A DNA stretch of 64,000 bases from contig CAMRHE010000657.1 in assembly GCA_947044405.1 (NCBI GenBank), forward strand, positions 584,001 to 648,000. Reading direction: 5' to 3'. Made by a program: the position numbers and the translations under genes. Of this stretch, positions 22,360 to 35,540 are shown piece by piece. The notes under the pieces are model-generated. The model ran no database searches and was not told the origin of the DNA. It saw only the letters and a list, made by a program, of their open reading frames with translations. Position 1 is the first letter of the stretch, and the number at the start of each line of letters is the position of its first letter. This stretch comes from Leptodactylus fallax. Lineage: Eukaryota > Chordata > Amphibia > Anura > Leptodactylidae.

Positions 22360-22853
22360 TACAGTGTATTAGGAAGGTGTGAACATAAATGCTGCAAAGT
22401 AAGAATGCTTTTAAAAATAGAAATGTAAATCCCATCAATATTTGGTGTGACCTTTTCCCTTTGGAGGAGTCCTGGAAGTGATGATCCGGCCCCCACAGAT
22501 ATAGCCCTGATCTCATCATCATCCAGTCTGTCTGGGATGACATGAAGAGACAGAAGGATTGGAGCAAGCCTACATCCACAGAAGATCTGTGCTTATTTCT
22601 CCAAGATGGCGGGAACAACCTCCCTGCCCAGTTCTGCCAAATACTGTCTGCAAGTACCGAGAAGAACTGATGGAAGGCAAAGGGCAAAGGTCACACCAAA
22701 TATTGATGGGATTTACATTTCTCTTTTGTTCATCCACTTTGCATTTTGTTAATTGCCAGAAATAAACTATTAACTCTAATTTCTATTTTTGAAAGCATTC
22801 TTACTTTGCCACATTTTTCCCACACCTGCCTAAAACTTTTTGCACAGTACTGT
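22360..22853 (+). pseudogene. Tc1-like transposon remnant with transposase C-terminus
   Basis: Inverted terminal remnants are present: left 'ggtgtgaacataaatgctgc' + 'aaagtaagaatgctttt', right 'aaagcattcttactttgcca' + 'cacctgcctaaaac' and 'tttttgcacagtactg'. Between them (about 22,525-22,720) the plus strand encodes a decayed tail resembling the end of Tc1 transposases: SVWDDMKRQ, PTSTEDL, NNLPAQFCQ, then GKGQRSHQI where family members have a KGGHTKY-like end. A stop and frame changes break it. The N-terminal and first catalytic regions are absent. Confidence 0.65.
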
Positions 22854-22859
22854 GTATTT

Positions 22860-23910
22860 GTCAGCTGGGAATTTCATCCCAAGGACGAGTCGAGTGTATT
22901 CATGAGTTAGTGAAAGATTCATCTGGTTGTCGTCTATATTTTACCAGTAGATTTGGTCAGATCATACTTCATTATTTGGAATACCACCGGTAAGTCAATG
23001 GTTTGTATAGATAATTCATGACTATTACAAAAAACAAACATTGAGTTATTGGGTTAGTAATAGATGGACCTCAGGGTGTTCTTTGTCCGGAGCTGTCCAG
23101 TCTCATTTTCTACCCCACTGCATAGATGAATGTGACGACAACTAGAGATAAAACCCAAGTAAGGCTTCAGATCATAAAGCAATTGAGTGACGATGCTCTG
23201 GGAACATCCTAAGGTCAGGGAGATGCTATTTTAGTCCTTCAGTAATAAAAAATAAATGATTTCTGTACTCTCCATTTGTAACCATGAAGTATGGAATATA
23301 CAGATATGGAGAAAAAGAATCAGCCCAGTGAATGCTTTGGTTAGAAACTCCTACTTGTCATGTTAAAAAAAAACATCTTTGTGGCAGGATGGAAATATTT
23401 TAGGCCAATGAAGGGGTTGTCCAGGATTTTTTTTCAATGGCCAAAAAATATCTAATTTGTGGAGGGCCGACAGCCGATCTGCTCTTTGGGGATGTGTCCG
23501 CACCCTGTACTGTACAGTGCACGTAGCAGTAAGCAGTTAGCTCCATGACTTGTAAGCCGTATTACTGCGGCTCTGTAACCTCTGACATCAATCTGCTTCT
23601 GACTCTATTCACTATATAGTACATAGACGGGACATACCGCCAAACAACTGATCCATATATTTATGAGGGGAGAGTAAATAGCCAGGGAGATTATATGAGG
23701 ACTGATGCTCCCAGAGTAATTTTTGGAGAAGCCACTAAGAGACTAGACCCAGTCCTAACAAGTGAGTTTATACTTTTGGTGAGGAGCTGCAAATGATAAA
23801 ATTCCTCGACTAAATTTTCATGCATCACTGACTACAGATATAATTGTGAGGTTCTTAGCGCACAGTTTCATGAATTGTGCGAGCCCATCTGCCACGTCAC
23901 GGCGACCTCA
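22860..23910. other. intergenic, no gene seen
   Basis: Mostly unique-looking. About 23,405-23,500 carries the start of a TTAA-type foldback repeat (gaaggggttgtccaggattt). No exon is recognised. Confidence 0.45.
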
Positions 23911-23916
23911 TTCAGA

Positions 23917-24052
23917 TGGGTCCCTACACTAAGACTTTACTCCCCCTATAGTCAAGACCCCAGAGAACAAGTTCTTAGAGACTGCCCTGTAACAGTGAGT
24001 ATATAAGAAGGTAATTTCATGCGCTATATATAAAGTGTTAGTGTAGGGACCC
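23917..24052. repeat. palindromic repeat pair
   Basis: 'gatgggtccctacactaaga' at the left is mirrored by 'gtgttagtgtagggacccatc' (in part) at the right, giving inverted arms of about 20 bp around a 90-bp spacer. Possibly the ends of a small foldback element. Confidence 0.5.
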
Positions 24053-24319
24053 ATCGGAATAAGGCCTCTAAGTGATCGATGGGATCAAAAACATCATGTA
24101 AAATGTGTGATATAAGATCACTATGGATAAAACATCACTGAGGCCTAGTTTATACTACGGATCTATAGGGGCACAACACAAGGCTCAGAGGAGATGTTTC
24201 ATTACAAACGTATTAGACTTTTTTCCTATTTCTGAAAGGTTTCTTCTAGTATGGAAATTATCTAAATCTTAATAACCTCAATATATCTTCCATATATGCA
24301 TAATCTTAACTTGGGACTT

Positions 24320-24660
24320 ATATCTTGATATTATATCCTTAGGATAGGTCATCAAGATATGACTGGTGGGTGTCTGACACTCGGGACCCCTCCAATCAGC
24401 TGGTTGAAGAGGCTGCAGCGTTCTGGTGAGACTGCGGCCTCTTCACTGAATACCAAACACAGTGCTGTAGGGACCGCTTTGCATTGCAGCTCAGCCCCAT
24501 TCACTTGAAAGAGCCTGAGCTATTTCTTTACCATGTGGCCAAAGAATATGATATCATCGGCATGGTGAAGAGCCTATGCCGCTTATCAAATAGCTGATGA
24601 GTGGGGGTCCCAAGTGTCAGATCTCCACTAAGGATAGGTCATCAATATATAAGTAACGGA
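24320..24660. repeat. TTAA-type foldback repeat (F2)
   Basis: Left 'ccttaggataggtcatcaag' and 'gtctgacactcgggacccct'; right 'gggggtcccaagtgtcagat' and 'aaggataggtcatcaatata'. The inner portions are inverted copies. Family recurs at 7,820 and 27,497. Confidence 0.55.
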
Positions 24661-25503
24661 AAACGGAGGCTTACTAGGAGGGGTTGGGGTCACCCGTAGC
24701 CTGACAGCTATACTATAATTACAGTACAGTAAGCTATAAACTGGTGTGAAGTATAGCAGAAATATATATCTGCTCATAGTGTACATACATTTCAGTGTGC
24801 GGCGCACAGTCGGCCAGGTACTTCTTAGTTCTTTTGGCGCAACTTACTACAGTGGCCTTAGGTGTATAAAACTCCAGTCTTAGTAAATTCCCTATATTTT
24901 ATATAAAAGGTTGAACACTTAGTGTTAAATTATTATCACTATAACTACCACTATTATATATAGAGATTAAATATATAACATGTTCTTACTAATGTTAGGT
25001 TTATACACTACAGCGAGTACTAATATATTACTGACAGCCATGGCCCCTCTGATTTTTTCTTACACATCACTGCACCCAACCAGACCCTGTGTAGAGAACT
25101 GCAATAGCGCCCCCTTCAGCTAAATCCAGAAAATGCTGCAGGAGCTACATAGTGCTGGGGCAGGAGTGGTTATAGGCAAGAAGAAAACCTACAGCTGTGC
25201 TTCACTAGTACTGCAGCTCCTTCATTCACTATAGTGATAAGTGGGGAACAAGAAGTCCCAGCATCACTGACCAGCAAGATATGGCTTGTTCTAATAATAT
25301 ACTATAATAAATACACAAACACACACAGATATATAAAGAGAGAGAGATATATACACACACCTTACACCTACTGTATTTAGAGGTACTTGTTAAGACATGT
25401 CGTATATTTATTTATTATTCTCTATATACAGAACACACACATTAAATATATAGAATATAAAGAAACCTCTCACATATGTGACACTGCGTGCAGACTTGTC
25501 TAA

Positions 25504-25507
<4 letters not shown>

Positions 25508-25543
<36 letters not shown>
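25508..25543. repeat. (TA)n microsatellite
   Basis: About 18 TA dinucleotides without interruption, preceded by 'taaacacaca'. Confidence 0.95.
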
Positions 25544-25549
<6 letters not shown>

Positions 25550-26106
25550 CCTTACACCTTACGCACAGTGTATAAAGAGACTTATATAAGTTGCACTATG
25601 TTCAGACATGTCTAACAAAATTACAAAATTTATATATACGTATTTATGTAATTATATACACAACTTACACAGACTGTACATAGATGTACTTAATACATAA
25701 GTTGCACTACTTACTGACATGTGTAAGATAAAAAAAATTGATATCGTTTACATGTATATATCATGTACACAGTACACACACCTACCCAGACCGCATAATA
25801 TACATACAACACACAAACCGTACACATATTGTATAAAAATGTACAGTACAAACACCTTAAAGGGATTGCCTGAGACCCAAGGATAATGGATGTTGATGAC
25901 ATGATCAGTAGTTGATAAGTGGAGGTCTGACAATCAGACCCCATACCGATCAGCTGATCTGGCTGTCGGATCTATCCTGTGGATAGTTCAGCAGTTTCCA
26001 TTAACCTTGGGTCTTAGCCAACTCCTTTCAGTTTAAGTTATTATTTTATAGTGAAAAGTTGCAGAGTTTTTCTAGATCTCTGCTTGCTGTGTGTAATGTA
26101 TAAACA

Positions 26107-26170
26107 TCAGTCCATGGTCATGTGATGGACACACAGGTGCAATTGTGTCCTTCACATGACCATGGACTGT
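26107..26170. repeat. near-perfect short palindrome
   Basis: 'cagtccatggtcatgtgatg' + 'gacacacaggtgca' is followed at once by 'attgtgtccttcacatgacc' + 'atggactg'. The arms are about 30 bp with almost no loop, so it can extrude as a cruciform or fold as a hairpin. Confidence 0.8.
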
Positions 26171-26822
26171 ATATGAAACACACATAGTTATATACATAGA
26201 TGTGCGCTGTACATACACATTACACAAACTTTATATTGAGGTAATACAATTCTATATATATCATACTTGTCAAATCTCCTGAAACATCCGGGAGGGTCTC
26301 CAAAGCAGGGGGGACCTCCTAGACCCCTGGAAGAGCAGTCAAGACTTTTAGGCTCAGCACTGCATTAGCAGTTATCTTGTATGTGGGGACTGTAGGTGCC
26401 AGTCATGTGCTGATAAGGGGGGCGTAACCAGCATATTTTGTGCCCATGTCACAAAAATGGGGGAATGACACCACCTATAAGAGGTGGGGCCTTACCCAAA
26501 TATTTTCAGAGCTCTTTATTTAAAAGTTAGCAAGTATGATATATACTGTATATACACAAATACAGTGTACAGTATAAACATTACATATAAATGTATATAA
26601 ATGAACTGTACACAGAACTTACATATACAATATATAAAGATTATATATAAACATACGATATACACAACTTACATTTACTGTATATACATATACTTATTAC
26701 GTAAGTGACATTATTTTCAGACGTTGCAATAAATAAATTGTATAGACACATTAAGCATACGTGATATACAGATGTAATAACATGAACGGCGGATTGTGTT
26801 ATTATACTTATACATGTACATT

Positions 26823-27209
26823 AGTGATAAGTGATCCAGTTCGGATCAAAGCTGAGTCAATCTCAATTTTCCAATTTCAGGCTCAACTGATACTTGAAAC
26901 TTTTGAAGTTTGTCACCCATAAAACCCTATTATACTCGGTGGTGTCTTCAGACCCCAGAATATGTGAAAGCCCAGGAAAAGCGTACATAGCGAGAATGCC
27001 CAGGAGAGGAGAAGTAAGGTGGGTATAACTGTTTGTTATGTTCGCTCACCTCCACCGGGCCTCCACTTATTATACTCTGGGGTTTACACTTAGAGTATAA
27101 TAATAGCACTTCTGGTTCGTGTTGAGCATGTTCTGTCCTAAAAGACCTGGACAGCTGAACCTCATGAATATTTGTCAAAATGAATCTTGTAAAGTTCACC
27201 CATCTCTAA
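26823..27209. repeat. foldback repeat with 'accccagaatat' core
   Basis: Ends 'tgataagtgatccagttcgg' and 'aagttcacccatctctaatg'. Inside, 'gtgtcttcagaccccagaat' is mirrored by 'tattatactctggggtttac' and 'ctcacctccaccgggcctcc'. Same family as 6,008-6,735 and 59,624. Confidence 0.55.
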
Positions 27210-27496
27210 TGTATATATACAGTACTCGTCTCAAGCATTCTTTATTTAGATATACATGCTAAACGAGTGGCCACTATTTACAGATTTGTTTATGTATATA
27301 TAAATATATATGCATTATATAGAGGATTATTACACACTTTTTGGTACATACAAATATGTCCAAATATATATGTATATTTACATACAATGTACATATACAT
27401 ACAATACACACAATGTACACACACACACATATATATATAGATATAGATATATACAGTAGACATATCTGTAAATAATACATTAATATATATATATAT

Positions 27497-27800
27497 TAAA
27501 GGGGTTGTCAGGCTTAATTTTTTTTTCTGGTCTATCCTCAGGATAGGCCATAAATACCTGATGGGTAGGGGCTTACACATGGTCCCATCAGCTGTACAAA
27601 GCTGCTTCTGGAGCCCGTCCTGTACACAATACAGGGCAGGAAGAAGAAAGCTTTGTCCACTGTAAAGCAGCTGGGCGCACTCACTGCAGCTTAGCTCCCA
27701 CTAACTTGAATAAGTGCTGCGATGGACGGAGCTTTCTGCATCTGGCCCTGTATTGTGTACAGGACAGGCGCAAGAAGCAGCTCTGTACAGCTGATCGCTC
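27497..27800. repeat. TTAA-type foldback repeat (F2)
   Basis: Begins 'ttaaaggggttgtcaggctt' and contains 'ctatcctcaggataggccat' and 'gatgggtaggggcttacaca'. The inverted segment 'tgtacaaagctgcttctgga' with 'gcaagaagcagctctgtaca' shows the foldback. The right end runs into the 32-bp array. Confidence 0.55.
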
Positions 27801-27825
27801 CGGGGCTGGCTGTATATATGGAGAC

Positions 27826-30800
27826 ATAACACATGACATTCTGTACTCGCCCAGCTATGACACACGGACATTCTGTACACATCCATATATGACATCCGGA
27901 CAACCTGTAGACATCCATATATGACACCCGGACATCTTGTACACATCCTATTATGACACACGGACATCCTTTACACATCCATATATGACACACGACCATC
28001 CTGTACACATCCATATATGACACATGACATGCTGTACACATCCATATATGACACATGGACATCCTGTACACATCCATATATGACACACGCCCATCCTGTA
28101 CACATCTATATATGACACACGCCCATCCTGTACACATCCATATATGACACCCGGACATGCTGTCCACATCCATATATGACACACGGACATCCTGTACACA
28201 TCTACATATGACACACGCCTATCCTGTACACATCCATATATGACACACGGACATCCTGTACACATATATAAATGACAGGCGGACATCCTGTACACATCTA
28301 CATATGACACACGGACATCCTGTACACATCCATATATGACACATGCCCATCCTGTACACATCCATATATGACACACAGACATCCTGTACACATCCATATA
28401 TGACACACGTCCATCCTGTACACATCCATATATGACACACGGACATCCTGTACACATATATAAATGACAGGCGGACATCCTGTACACATCTACATATGAC
28501 ACACGGACATCCTGTACACATCCATATATGACACATGCCCATCCTGTACACATCCATATATGACACACAGACATCCTGTACACATCCATATATGACACAC
28601 GTTCATCCTGTACACATCCATATATGACACACGCCCATCCTGTACACATCCATATATGACACACGGACATCCTGTACACATCTACATATGACACACGGAC
28701 ATCCTGTACACATCCATATATGACACACGGCCATCCTGTACACATCTACATATGACACACGGACATCGTGTACACATCCATATATGACACATGGACATCC
28801 TGTACACATCTACATATGACAAACGGACATCCTGTACACATCTACATATGACACACGGCCATCCTGTACACATCCATATATGACACATGGACATCCTGTA
28901 CACATCCATATATGACACACGGACATGCTGTCCACATCCATGTATGACACACGGACATCCTGTACACATCTACATATGATACATGGCCATTCTGTCCACA
29001 TCCATATATGACACACGCCCATCCTGTGCACATCCATATATGACACGCGGACATCCTGTACACATCTACATATGACACACGGACATCCTGTACACATCCA
29101 TATATGACACATGCCCATCCTGTACACATCCATATATGACACACGGACATCCTGTACACATCTACATATGACACACGCCCATCATGTACACATCCATATA
29201 TGACACACGCCCATCCTGTACACATCCATATATGACACATGGACATCCTGTACACATCTACATATGACACACGGACATCCTGTACACATCCATATATGAC
29301 ACGCGGACATCCTGTCCACATCTATATATGACACACGCCCATCCTGTGCACATCCATATATGACACACGGACATCCTGTACACATATATAAATGACACGC
29401 GGACATCCTGTACACATCTACATATGACACATGGACATCCTGTACACATCCATATATGACACATGCCCATCCTGTACACATCTACATATGACACACGCCC
29501 ATCCTGTACACATCCATATATGACACACGGACATCCTGTACACATCTACATATGATACACAGACATCCTGTACACATCCATATATGACACACGGACATCC
29601 TGTACATATCTACATATGACACACGGACATCCTGTACACATCCATATATGACACATGGACATCCTGTACACATCCACATATGACAAACGTCCATCCTATA
29701 CACATCCATATATGACACACGGACATCCTGTACACATCCATATATGACACACGCCCATCCTGTACACATCCACATATGACACACAGACATCCTGTACACA
29801 TCCATATATGACACACGGACATCCTGTACACATCCATATATGACACATGGACATCCTGTACACATCTACATATGACACACGGCCATCCTGTACACATCCA
29901 TATATGACACATGGACATCCTGTACACATCCATATATGACACATGCCCATCCTGTACACATCTATATATGACACACGGCCATCCTGTACACATCCATATA
30001 TGACACACGGACATCCTGTACACATATATACATGACACACGGCCATCCTGTACACATCCATATATGACACACGGACATCCTGTACACATCCATATATGAC
30101 ACACGGACATCCTGTACACATCCATACATGACACACGGACATCCTGTCCACATCCATATATGACACATGACATCCTGTATACATCCATACATGACACACG
30201 GACATCCTGTACACATCTACATATGACACACGGCCATCCTGTACACATCCATATATGACACACGGACTTCCTGTACACATATATAAATGACACACGGACA
30301 TCCTGTACACATCTACATATGACACACGGCCATCCTGTACACATCCATATATGACACACGCCCATCCTGTACACATCCATATATGACACACGGACATCCT
30401 GTACACATATATAAATGACACACGCCCATCCTGTACACATCCATATATGACACACGGACATCCTGTACACATCTACATATGACACATGGCCATCCTGTAC
30501 ACATCCATATATGAAACACGTCCATCCTGTACACATCTACATATGACACACAGACATCCTGTACACATCCATATATGACACACGGACATCCTGTACACAT
30601 CCATATATGACATACGGACATCCTGTACACATCTACATATGACACACGGACATCCTGTACACATCCATATATGACACACGGACATCCTGTACACATCTAC
30701 ATATGACACATGGACATCCTGTACACATCCAAATATGACACACGGACAACCTGTACACATCTACATATGACACACGGACATCCTGTACACATCCATATAT

Positions 30801-33800
30801 GACACATGCCCATCCTGTACACATCTACATATGACACACGACCATCTTGTACACATCTACATATGACACACGCCCATCCTGTACACATCCATATATGACA
30901 CACGCCCATCCTGTACACATCCATATATGACATACGACATCCTGTACACATCCATATATGACACACGGACTTCCTGTACACATCCATATATGACACACGG
31001 ACATCCTGTACACATCCGTATATGACACACGACATCCTGTACACATCTACATATCACACACGGCCATCCTGTACACATCCATATATGATAGACGCCCATC
31101 CTGTACACATCTACATATGACACACGGCCATCCTGTACACATCCATATATGACACAGGGATATCCTGTACACATCCATATATGACACACGGACATCCTGT
31201 ACACATATATACATGACACACGGACATCCTGTACACATCCATATATGACACACAGACATCCTGTCCACATCCATATATGACACACAGACATCCTGTATAC
31301 ATCCATATATGACACACGGACATCCTGTACACATATATACATGACACACGGCCATCCTGTACACATCCATATATGACACACGGACATCCTGTACACATCC
31401 ATATATGACACACGGACATCCTGTACACATCCATACATGACACACGGACATCCTGTCCACATCCATATATGACACATGACATCCTGTATACATCCATACA
31501 TGACACACGGACATCCTGTACACATCTACATATGACACACGGCCATCCTGTACACATCCATATATGACACACGGACTTCCTGTACACATATATAAATGAC
31601 ACACGGACATCCTGTACACATCTACATATGACACACGGCCATTCTGTGCACATCCATATATGACACACGCCCATCCTGTACACATCCATATATGACACAC
31701 GGACATCCTGTACACATATATAAATGACACACGCCCATCCTGTACACATCCATATATGACACACGGACATCCTGTACACATCTACATATGACACATGGCC
31801 ATCCTGTACACATCCATATATGAAACACGTCCAACCTGTACACATCTACATATGACACACAGACATCCTGTACACATCCATATATGACACACGGACATCC
31901 TGTACACATCCATATATGACACACGGACATCCTGTACACATCTACATATGACACACGGACATCCTGTACACATCCATATATGACACACGGACATCCTGTA
32001 CACATCTACATATGACACACGGACATCCTGTACACATCCAAATATGACACACGGACAACCTGTACACATCTACATATGACACACGGACATCCTGTACACA
32101 TCCATATATGACACATGCCCATCCTGTACACATCTACATATGACACACGACCATCTTGTACACATCTACATATGACACACGCCCATCCTGTACACATCCA
32201 TATATGACACACGGACATCCTGTACACATCCATATATGACACATGCCCATCCTGTACACATCTACATATGACACACGACCATCTTGTACACATCTACATA
32301 TGACACACGCCCATCCTGTACACATCCATATATGACACACGCCCATCCTGTACACATCCATATATGACATAGGACATCCTGTACACATCCATATATGACA
32401 CACGGACTTCCTGTACACATCCATATATGACACACGGACATCCTGTACACATCCGTATATGACACACGACATCCTGTACACATCTACATATCACACACGG
32501 ACATCCTGTACACATCCATATATGATAGACGCCCATCCTGTACACATCTACATATGACACACGGCCATCCTGTACACATCCATATATGACATACGGCCAT
32601 CCTGTACACATCCATATATGACACAGGGATATCCTGTACACATCCATATATGACACACGGACATCCTGTACACATATATACATGACACACGGACATCCTG
32701 TACACATCCATATATGACACACAGACATCCTGTCCACATCCATATATGACACACAGACATCCTGTACACATCCATATATGACACACGGACATCCTGTACA
32801 CATATATACATGACACACGGCCATCCTGTACACATCCATATATGACACACGGACATCCTGTACACATCCATATATGACACACGGACATCCTGTACACATC
32901 CATACATGACACACGGACATCCTGTCCACATCCATATATGACACATGACATCCTGTATACATCCATACATGACACACGGACATCCTGTACACATCTACAT
33001 ATGACACACGGCCATCCTGTACACATCCATATATGACACACGGACTTCCTGTACACATATATAAATGACACACGGACATCCTGTACACATCTACATATGA
33101 CACACGGCCATTCTGTACACATCCATATATGACACATGCCCATCCTGTACACATCCATATATGACACACGGACATCCTGTACACATATATAAATGACACA
33201 CGCCCATCCTGTACACATCCATATATGACACACGGACATCCTGTACACATCTACATATGACACATGGCCATCCTGTACACATCCATATATGAAACACGTC
33301 CATCCTGTACACATCTACATATGACACACAGACATCCTGTACACATCCATATATGACACACGGACATCCTGTACACATCCATATATGACACACGGACATC
33401 CTGTACACATCTACATATGACACACGGACATCCTGTACACATCCATATATGACACACGGACATCCTGTACACATCTACATATGACACACGGACATCCTGT
33501 ACACATCCAAATATGACACACGGACAACCTGTACACATCTACATATGACACACGGACATCCTGTACACATCCATATATGACACATGCCCATCCTGTACAC
33601 ATCTACATATGACACACGACCATCTTGTACACATCTACATATGACACACGCCCATCCTGTACACATCCATATATGACACACGGACATCCTGTACACATCC
33701 ATATATGACACATGCCCATCCTGTACACATCTACATATGACACACGACCATCTTGTACACATCTACATATGACACACGCCCATCCTGTACACATCCATAT

Positions 33801-34388
33801 ATGACACACGCCCATCCTGTACACATCCATATATGACATACGACATCCTGTACACATCCATATATGACACACGGACTTCCTGTACACATCCATATATGAC
33901 ACACGGACATCCTGTACACATCCGTATATGACACACAACATCCTGTACACATCTACATATCACACACGGACATCCTGTACACATCCATATATGATAGACG
34001 CCCATCCTGTACACATCTACATATGACACACGGCCATCCTGTACACATCCATATATGACATACGGCCATCCTGTACACATCCATATATGACACAGGGATA
34101 TCCTGTACACATCCATATATGACACACGGACATCCTGTACACATATATACATGACACACGGACATCCTGTACACATCCATATATGACACACAGACATCCT
34201 GTACACATCCATATATGACACACGGACATCCTGTACACATCCATATATGACACACGGACATCCTGTCCACATCCATATATGACACATGACATCCGGTATA
34301 CATCCATATATGACACATGACATCCGGTATACATCCATATATGACACATGACATCCGGTATACATACATATATGACACACGGACATCT
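27826..34388. repeat. 32-bp minisatellite array with higher-order repeats
   Basis: About 205 head-to-tail copies of a 32-bp unit (acacacggacatcctgtaca + catccatatatg). Units differ by a small set of variants: ggac/gccc/ggcc/gtcc, catcca/catcta and tatatg/acatatg. A block with the same order of variants recurs, seen at landmarks near 30,536, 31,845 and 33,314 (spacing 1,309 and 1,469 bp) and near 31,044, 32,481 and 33,950 (1,437 and 1,469 bp). The spacings differ by whole 32-bp units, so this is a three-copy higher-order repeat. The minus strand is open in all three frames, giving 32-residue cysteine-rich repeats (CHIWMCTGCPCVIYGCVQD). This follows from a stop-free unit, not from coding. At the right edge (about 34,270-34,375) units shorten and carry 'catccggtatacatcc'. 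Confidence 0.96.
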
Positions 34389-34637
34389 CACACATGGTAC
34401 CTGCCACCTCTGATGCTTTATTTGTCCTGTGTAGATACAAAGATATTACCAATGATAAGTGTCAGTCAGGTATCAGTACAGTGTATGGTACGAGTCATAG
34501 CGGCCATACATATGTTCTGTATACATGGAGGGGTCAGTCATAATAATGTCCTCTGGGGGTGCAGAGACCCCAATCTGACCCTTTACCACATGATGTAGAC
34601 ACCAATAAGAAATGTCATAATGTAGAATAAAACCATC

Positions 34638-34759
34638 TTATCTATCAGGTGCGGTGTCAGGAGATGTCAGGTCTGAATATTCCAGTCCTGGCCCTATAAC
34701 ACTGTACATGGTTGGCTCAGGATTCAGCAGTCTTGTATGTTCTGACCCTCCATAGAGAC
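34638..34759 (-). CDS. candidate small gene, exon 2 (last coding exon)
   Basis: Starts after a minus-strand acceptor (tatctcctcacag, AG at 34,761-34,760) and continues the frame of the upstream exon (phase 1). It gives 39 further whole codons ending in TAA at 34,640-34,638. The encoded tail is hydrophilic and acidic (LYGGSEHTRLLNPEP, SVIGPGLEYSDLTSP). I do not recognise the family. No poly(A) signal is obvious within 100 bp downstream. The junction is in frame and both splice sites are good, but this is a prediction from sequence only. Confidence 0.42.
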
Positions 34760-34958
34760 CTGTGAGGAGATAATATCAGTGGGGTCCGGGCACTGGGGAC
34801 CCTTAATGGACATGATTTGTTATATACATGATGGAGCAGAATAACAGAGAGAAGCTCATGTGAACAGAGACTAATACTGGACATTTACTAAGAGTCGCCC
34901 CCTAGCTGTTATCTGTGATATGTTCTGTCAGTATTAGGATCAGACCCCGGTCTCTTAC

Positions 34959-35016
34959 CAAAGTCCTCACCGCTATGCTGAGCAGAGCCAATGGTGTAGA
35001 CGTCCAACTCCTGCAT
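34959..35016 (-). CDS. candidate small gene, exon 1 behind an X-box
   Basis: On the minus strand an ATG at 35,016 opens 19 codons plus one base (MQELDVYTIGSAQHSGEDF) up to a strong donor, G|GTAAGAG, at 34,958. With the second exon across a 199-bp intron the product would be 59 residues, without signal peptide or membrane segment. About 60-95 bp upstream lie a CCAAT box and a near-consensus RFX X-box, an arrangement known from genes of cilia. I therefore infer a possible cilium-related small protein, but the sequence matches no family I can name. A chance open frame cannot be excluded, because the exon is short. Confidence 0.45.
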
Positions 35017-35075
35017 CACTGAGGAGCAACTGACAGCAGCCAACTGTTTTATTCAAACTAATATCCTGCATTCCT

Positions 35076-35109
35076 ATTGGTTGTTGGTGGCTGCAGTTAC
35101 CATGGTGAC
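35076..35109 (-). promoter_or_regulatory. X-box (RFX site) and CCAAT box
   Basis: 35,096-35,109 reads GTTACCATGGTGAC on the plus strand (GTCACCATGGTAAC on the minus). This is one base from the palindromic RFX consensus GTNRCC-N0-3-RGYAAC. 35,076-35,080 is ATTGG, a minus-strand CCAAT box. Both lie 60-95 bp upstream of the candidate start codon at 35,016, the usual distance in ciliary genes. Confidence 0.5.
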
Positions 35110-35335
35110 ATATGCAGCCCAAGATTTAACCCCTTAAGTTCCAGTACTGTTTTAGCATCAAGGCCGTTTATATTTCTCCATAGACATCACTGTATGAGTC
35201 TTGTTTATTGCAGGATGAGATACATACAGTATTACTGACTGATAAACCTTTATTAATCCTTTCTAGTGAGTGGAAAAGAATAAACACCATTAATTTTTGC
35301 ACTTTGCACCATTCACCTTGCTTTGTAAGTAACGT
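35110..35335. other. intergenic, no gene seen
   Basis: No feature recognised between the X-box and the next repeat. Confidence 0.4.
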
Positions 35336-35337
35336 TA

Positions 35338-35540
35338 AAGGGGTCTTCTGGCACTTTTTAATTGATGACCTATGCTTGACACCAAGGAACCCAATGGAGC
35401 TGTTTGAAGAGCCAGCGGCGCTCCCTGGCTTCACAGGTCATGTGATGCCATATTCATCGGTCACATGGCCTGATCACAGGTACTTCAAACTTCTGATCAG
35501 CCGAGGCTCGAGTGTTGGATTATCTTGGAATACCCCTTAA
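35338..35540. repeat. TTAA-type foldback repeat (F2)
   Basis: Begins 'ttaaaggggtcttctggcac', contains 'attgatgacctatgcttgac' and ends 'ttggaataccccttaaaa', an inverted end pair with TTAA-like borders. Confidence 0.55.

Larger units (their letters stand above)
24661..26822. other. AT-rich intergenic region, no gene seen
   Basis: Rich in short TA/CA stretches ('tatatacaca', 'acacacctta'). Embedded are a (TA)n tract, a partial F2 repeat at about 25,858-26,040 (aaagggattgcctgagaccc) and a 64-bp palindrome (26,107-26,170). The 77- and 68-codon frames are tyrosine/cysteine-rich readings of simple sequence. Confidence 0.5.

Noticed and set aside
27826..34388. Long minus-strand frames (up to 318 codons) of a cysteine/tryptophan-rich 32-residue repeat protein
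   Set aside because: They are the 32-bp satellite read in frames that have no stop; neighbouring frames are equally open, starts are arbitrary, and there is no promoter, splice context or codon bias.
27826..34388. CRISPR-like array
   Set aside because: Repeat units are contiguous without unique spacers and the DNA is clearly vertebrate.
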